Assembly (NCBI RefSeq): GCF_003448965.1
Contig: NZ_QRGC01000025.1
Location: forward strand, 1-64,000
Direction of reading: 5' to 3'
Source of the DNA: Oceanicella sp. SM1341
Lineage (GTDB): Bacteria; Pseudomonadota; Alphaproteobacteria; Rhodobacterales; Rhodobacteraceae
Length of the DNA stretch: 64,000 nt
Of the stretch, positions 61,293 to 64,000 are shown piece after piece. Positions within the stretch are counted from its first letter, which is position 1; each line of letters opens with the position of its first letter. A program made the position numbers and the translations under genes. The notes beneath the pieces were generated by a model. It made no database searches and was not told the DNA's origin. It was given only the letters and a program-made list of their open reading frames with translations.

Positions 61293-62573
61293 ATGCTCAC
61301 CTATGAAGAAAACGAACTGCTCACCCGTGTCACCGGCGACGCCCCGATGGCCCGGCTCATGCGCCAGCACTGGACCCCGGTCTGCCTGATCGAGGAGGTG
61401 GCCGAGCCCGACGGCAAGCCGCTGCGCGTGGAGGTGCTGGGCGAAAGCTACGTCGCCTTCCGCGACACCGAGGGCCGGCTGGGCCTGCTCGACGAGCTCT
61501 GCCCCCACCGCAAGGCCTCGCTGGTCTTCGGGCGCAACGAGGACTGCGGCCTGCGCTGCCTCTACCACGGCTGGAAGATGGACGTGGAGGGCAACGTGGT
61601 CGCCATGTCCTCCGAGCCGGAGGGCAGCCCGCTGATGGAGAAGGTGAAGGCCCGCGCCTACCCGGTGCGCGAATGGGGCGGGTTCGTCTGGGCCTGGCTC
61701 GGCGCGCTCGACGCGGTGCCCGAGTTCCGGCCCCCCGCCTTCGCCCCGCAGGAGGACACGCCGGTGGCGATCCTCAAGATCCGCGTGCCCGCCAACTGGG
61801 CGCAGATCCACGAGGGGCAGATCGACAGCGCGCACAGCTCCTCGCTGCATTCCTCCGACATGAAGCCCGCCCGGGTGGAGAGCGCCTCGGCCGACGACAA
61901 GGCCTGGTACCGCCCCTCCACCGACAAGTCGCCCCGGATGCAGACCGAGACCACGAGCTACGGTTTCCACTACGCCGCCATCCGCAAGCCGATCCGCAAC
62001 GCGCGCACCCACAACTACCTGCGCATCACCGAGTTCGTGGCGCCCTACTACTCGCTCATCCCGCCCAACAACGCCTACCGGGTGGCGAGCGTGATCGTGC
62101 CGATCAACGACGACGAGACCGCCTTCCACTTCGTGGCCTGGGGCGGGCCGAGCGTGCCCTCCACCGCGGAATGGCGGGCGTTCAACCACGCCGTGCCGGG
62201 CCGCGACCTCGACGGGAAATGGCGCTCGAAGCGCACGCTGGAAAACGACTTCCTGCAGGACCGCGAGGCGATGAAGAACGGCAGCTTCACCGGCGTGCTC
62301 GGCATCCCCAACCAGGACATCGTGATGTGGGTGTCGATGGGCAGCCGGGTGCAGCGCCACACCGACACGCTGGGCGCCTCCGATCTCGCCATCGTCGAGT
62401 TCCGCCGCCTGATGGTGGACGCGGCGCAGAAGGTGGCCGAGGGCGGCCCGGCCATCGGCACCGGCGGCGAGGTGGCCCAGGCGCTCATCGCCTCGCACGA
62501 GGGCATCTACCCCAAGGAGGTGGACTGGCGCACGCTGGTCGATGCCCGCAAGGCCACACAGGCGGCCGAGTAG
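61293..62573 (+). CDS. Rieske [2Fe-2S] aromatic-ring oxygenase, phthalate 4,5-dioxygenase-like
   Basis: 426 residues. The Rieske site is C70-P-H72 and C89-L-Y-H92 (ELCPHRKASLVFG, RCLYHGWKMD). The mononuclear iron facial triad is D178-xx-H181-xxxx-H186 (QIDSAHSSSLHSS) plus a later acidic residue. The length and alpha-only organisation fit the phthalate dioxygenase/VanA branch. It would use electrons from the reductase at 50616-51554, although the two genes lie in separate operons under similar operators. An AAGGAG site precedes the start. O-demethylase activity is the main alternative. Confidence 0.9.
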   Translation: MLTYEENELLTRVTGDAPMARLMRQHWTPVCLIEEVAEPDGKPLRVEVLGESYVAFRDTEGRLGLLDELCPHRKASLVFGRNEDCGLRCLYHGWKMDVEGNVVAMSSEPEGSPLMEKVKARAYPVREWGGFVWAWLGALDAVPEFRPPAFAPQEDTPVAILKIRVPANWAQIHEGQIDSAHSSSLHSSDMKPARVESASADDKAWYRPSTDKSPRMQTETTSYGFHYAAIRKPIRNARTHNYLRITEFVAPYYSLIPPNNAYRVASVIVPINDDETAFHFVAWGGPSVPSTAEWRAFNHAVPGRDLDGKWRSKRTLENDFLQDREAMKNGSFTGVLGIPNQDIVMWVSMGSRVQRHTDTLGASDLAIVEFRRLMVDAAQKVAEGGPAIGTGGEVAQALIASHEGIYPKEVDWRTLVDARKATQAAE

Positions 62574-62579
62574 ACCGGC

Positions 62580-62855
62580 CGTCGCCGGGGCGGGGCATCT
62601 CTCCCCGCCCCCGCCCTCGGGGGCCTCTCCCCGCCGGCCCGCTTCCGGGCGCTGTCTTCAGGCCGGCCCGCTTCCGGGGTATCTCCGCGCCCGTATCCGG
62701 CCCCGTCTCCGGAGGCCCCGCTCCGCCTGCCCGCTTCCGGGCGCTGTCTTTGAGCCCGCCCCGGCCACCGGGGTATCTCTGCGCCCCTACCCGCCCCCGT
62801 TTCCGGGGGCCCCGCTCTGCCCGCCCCCGCCCGCCTCCGGGGCTGTCTCTCCACT
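62580..62855. repeat. Intergenic GC-rich tandem repeat, 92-100 bp period
   Basis: The 308-bp gap after the oxygenase gene is almost entirely repeat. CCCGCTTCCGGGCGCTGTCTT begins at 62638 and 62730, with a third, degenerate copy at 62830; a second landmark, GGGG(C/T)ATCTC, recurs near 62592, 62678 and 62772. Each unit can fold into GC-rich stems (for example CCCCGTTTCCGGGG). No coding frame is convincing. It may end transcription of the TRAP operon or stabilise its 3' end. Confidence 0.75.
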
Positions 62856-62881
62856 CACCGCCGCCTCACGGAAGGACCGCC

Positions 62882-63451
62882 ATGCAGCCTCTCGCCAGCT
62901 CCGCCGCCGCCCGCCCGGACGGCGGCTCACGCGTGCCCTGCGGCCTCACCTGCGTGCTGCGCCCCGGGCCGGAGCAGGCGCCGGCGCTCGCCGCACGCAT
63001 CGCCGGGCTGCGCGCCTCCCTGCCCGGTGCGGCAGGGCTCGCCAGCCTCGACGTGGTGCGGGCGGGCGGGGCGGGGTTCGCCGTGCTGGCGCGGCTCGAG
63101 CCCGGCGCCGACCCGGCCCTTGCCGCGCAGGCACTGGCCCGCGCGCTCACCCTGCCGGGCGGGGCCGCGCCCGATGTCACGCAGGCGCCCGGGCCCGGCC
63201 TCAGCCTCGAGCTCGCAGCCCCCGCGCCCGCGCCGCCCCGGCCGCCGGCCTTCCGGAAACGTTGGATGGTGAGCATGCTCGCGGTCTACCCCGCGCTCCT
63301 GGTTCTGGTCTACGCGCTGCGCCCGATCACCCGGCACCTGCCCGAGCCGCTGGGCCTGTTCATCGTGGCGCTCACCCTCACCGGGCTCAGCACCGCGGTG
63401 CTGGTGCCCTGGCTCACGCGGCGGCTGGGGCCCTGGCTGCGCCGGCCCTGA
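62882..63451 (+). CDS. ABM-domain membrane protein (antibiotic biosynthesis monooxygenase-like)
   Basis: 189 residues. The N-terminal ~110 residues show a ferredoxin-like ABM pattern (GLTCVLRPGPEQAPALAARI, DVVRAGGAGFAVLARLEPGA). Two membrane helices follow (MLAVYPALLVLVYALRPI and LGLFIVALTLTGLSTAVLVP), ending TRRLGPWLRRP, which is the usual C-terminus of ABM-TM proteins. Function in this group is unclear; such proteins often lie near oxidative or quinone metabolism genes. The earlier in-frame sequence belongs to the shadow of the oxygenase gene. Confidence 0.8.
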   Translation: MQPLASSAAARPDGGSRVPCGLTCVLRPGPEQAPALAARIAGLRASLPGAAGLASLDVVRAGGAGFAVLARLEPGADPALAAQALARALTLPGGAAPDVTQAPGPGLSLELAAPAPAPPRPPAFRKRWMVSMLAVYPALLVLVYALRPITRHLPEPLGLFIVALTLTGLSTAVLVPWLTRRLGPWLRRP

Positions 63452-63466
63452 AAGCCGCGCCCGCGC

Positions 63467-63967
63467 TCAGCCCGCGCCCTTCGCCGCGGGGTGCAGCCGC
63501 TCTTCCGGCTCCGCCTCGCCCGAGGCGGCGCGCAGGTTCTCGATCAGCCGGCGGGTGACCAGCATCATCGTCTCGAGATCCTCGCGCGCGATGCCCTGCG
63601 TCGCGCGGCGGAACACCATGCGGCGCACGGGCAGCATGCGCTCGAAGGTGCGCCGCCCCTCCTCGAGCAGGAACACCTGGATGGTGCGCCGGTTGCTCGG
63701 CAGCGGCCGGCGCTCCACCAGCATCTGCTTCTCCATCTGGGTGAGCAGGTGGCTCAGCGCCGTGCGCTCGATATGGGTGTGGCGCGCGAGATCGCCCACG
63801 GTGATGCCGTCGAGCTCGGAGAGTATGGACAGCGTCCGCCACACCGGCACGTCCGACTTGCCGCCCTTCATTTCCTGGACGAACTGCAGGTTCGCCTCGC
63901 CCTCCAGGATGCCGATCCAGTAGAGTATCGACGAACGGAATGTATCAACTTCAATATCGATGGTCAT
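63467..63967 (-). CDS. MarR-family regulator
   Basis: 166 residues from MTIDIEVDTFRSSILYWIGI. The winged-helix core is VPVWRTLSILSELDGITVGD, LARHTHIERTALSHLLTQME, KQMLVERRPLPSNRRTIQVF. It is distinct from the MarR at 57613-58146 and convergent with the ABM gene (15-bp gap), so it may control genes beyond the right edge. Its promoter lies in the last ~35 bases of the window, where I see no clear operator. Confidence 0.9.
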   Translation of the reverse strand: MTIDIEVDTFRSSILYWIGILEGEANLQFVQEMKGGKSDVPVWRTLSILSELDGITVGDLARHTHIERTALSHLLTQMEKQMLVERRPLPSNRRTIQVFLLEEGRRTFERMLPVRRMVFRRATQGIAREDLETMMLVTRRLIENLRAASGEAEPEERLHPAAKGAG

Positions 63968-64000
63968 GCCATGCGTCCCGGGAGCTTGCTGGAGGGCGGA

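Noticed and set aside
61673-62881. In-frame upstream extension of the ABM membrane protein
   Set aside because: It overlaps the well-supported Rieske oxygenase in another frame and the intergenic repeat. The ATG at 62882 gives the family length.

Overview
The window is about 72% GC, and nearly every base is coding. Gene content and style (imp-type T6SS with PpkA/PppA/TagF/TagJ/FHA, TAXI-TRAP transporter, MarR-controlled aromatic catabolism) point to an alphaproteobacterium, most likely a Rhodobacterales member. The taxonomy is inferred from protein style, not from a marker gene.

Region A (1-5657, minus strand) is the start of a second contractile machine: a SARP/BTAD-type regulator, a small conserved-looking protein, a long phage-like tail sheath, a gp19-like tail tube, a zinc-ribbon baseplate-like protein and a truncated proline-rich gene running off the left edge. 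This order looks like an extracellular contractile injection system (eCIS) or phage-tail-like particle.

Region B (5866-43097) is a complete type VI secretion locus, read on the minus strand from a divergent promoter near 42.0 kb. Its order is: haem-c/HAMP sensor, Ser/Thr kinase, tssA, tssB, tssC, hcp, tagJ, tssE, tssF, tssG, clpV, a giant TssB-linker-TssB/TssC fusion, a 102-residue protein, vgrG, a proline-repeat protein, PAAR, FHA/TagH, tssJ, tssK, tssL (with OmpA domain), tssM, tagF, PP2C phosphatase, a hydrophobic protein with Cys clusters at both ends, and a 1552-residue protein containing what reads as a PLP-dependent (Cys/Met-metabolism type) fold. A degenerate caspase-like/peptidoglycan-binding exported protein is transcribed divergently. 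The kinase/phosphatase/FHA/TagF set implies threonine-phosphorylation control. The haem sensor at the head of the operon suggests that the control may respond to redox state or a ligand.

Region C (43473-50446) holds an ECF sigma/anti-sigma/subtilisin-lipoprotein operon, an M15-like peptidase, a cysteine hydrolase, and a LysR regulator divergent from a class A beta-lactamase.

Region D (50511-63967) is a phthalate-type catabolic island: class IA reductase, Gfo/Idh/MocA dehydrogenase (Pht4-like), 4,5-dihydroxyphthalate decarboxylase-like protein, aldehyde dehydrogenase, ThDP decarboxylase, MarR regulator, TAXI receptor, fused TRAP permease and Rieske oxygenase. The ABM-type membrane protein and the second MarR follow. 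Near-identical TAGATGNCT operator-like elements sit in both promoter regions flanking the MarR-containing operon. A plausible route is aromatic 2-oxo acid to aldehyde to phthalate-type acid to cis-dihydrodiol to dihydroxy acid to protocatechuate-type product.

The most novel features are the juxtaposed T6SS and tail-like modules, the 1174-residue sheath-protein fusion with a near-duplicate TssB domain, and the PLP-fold giant between them.
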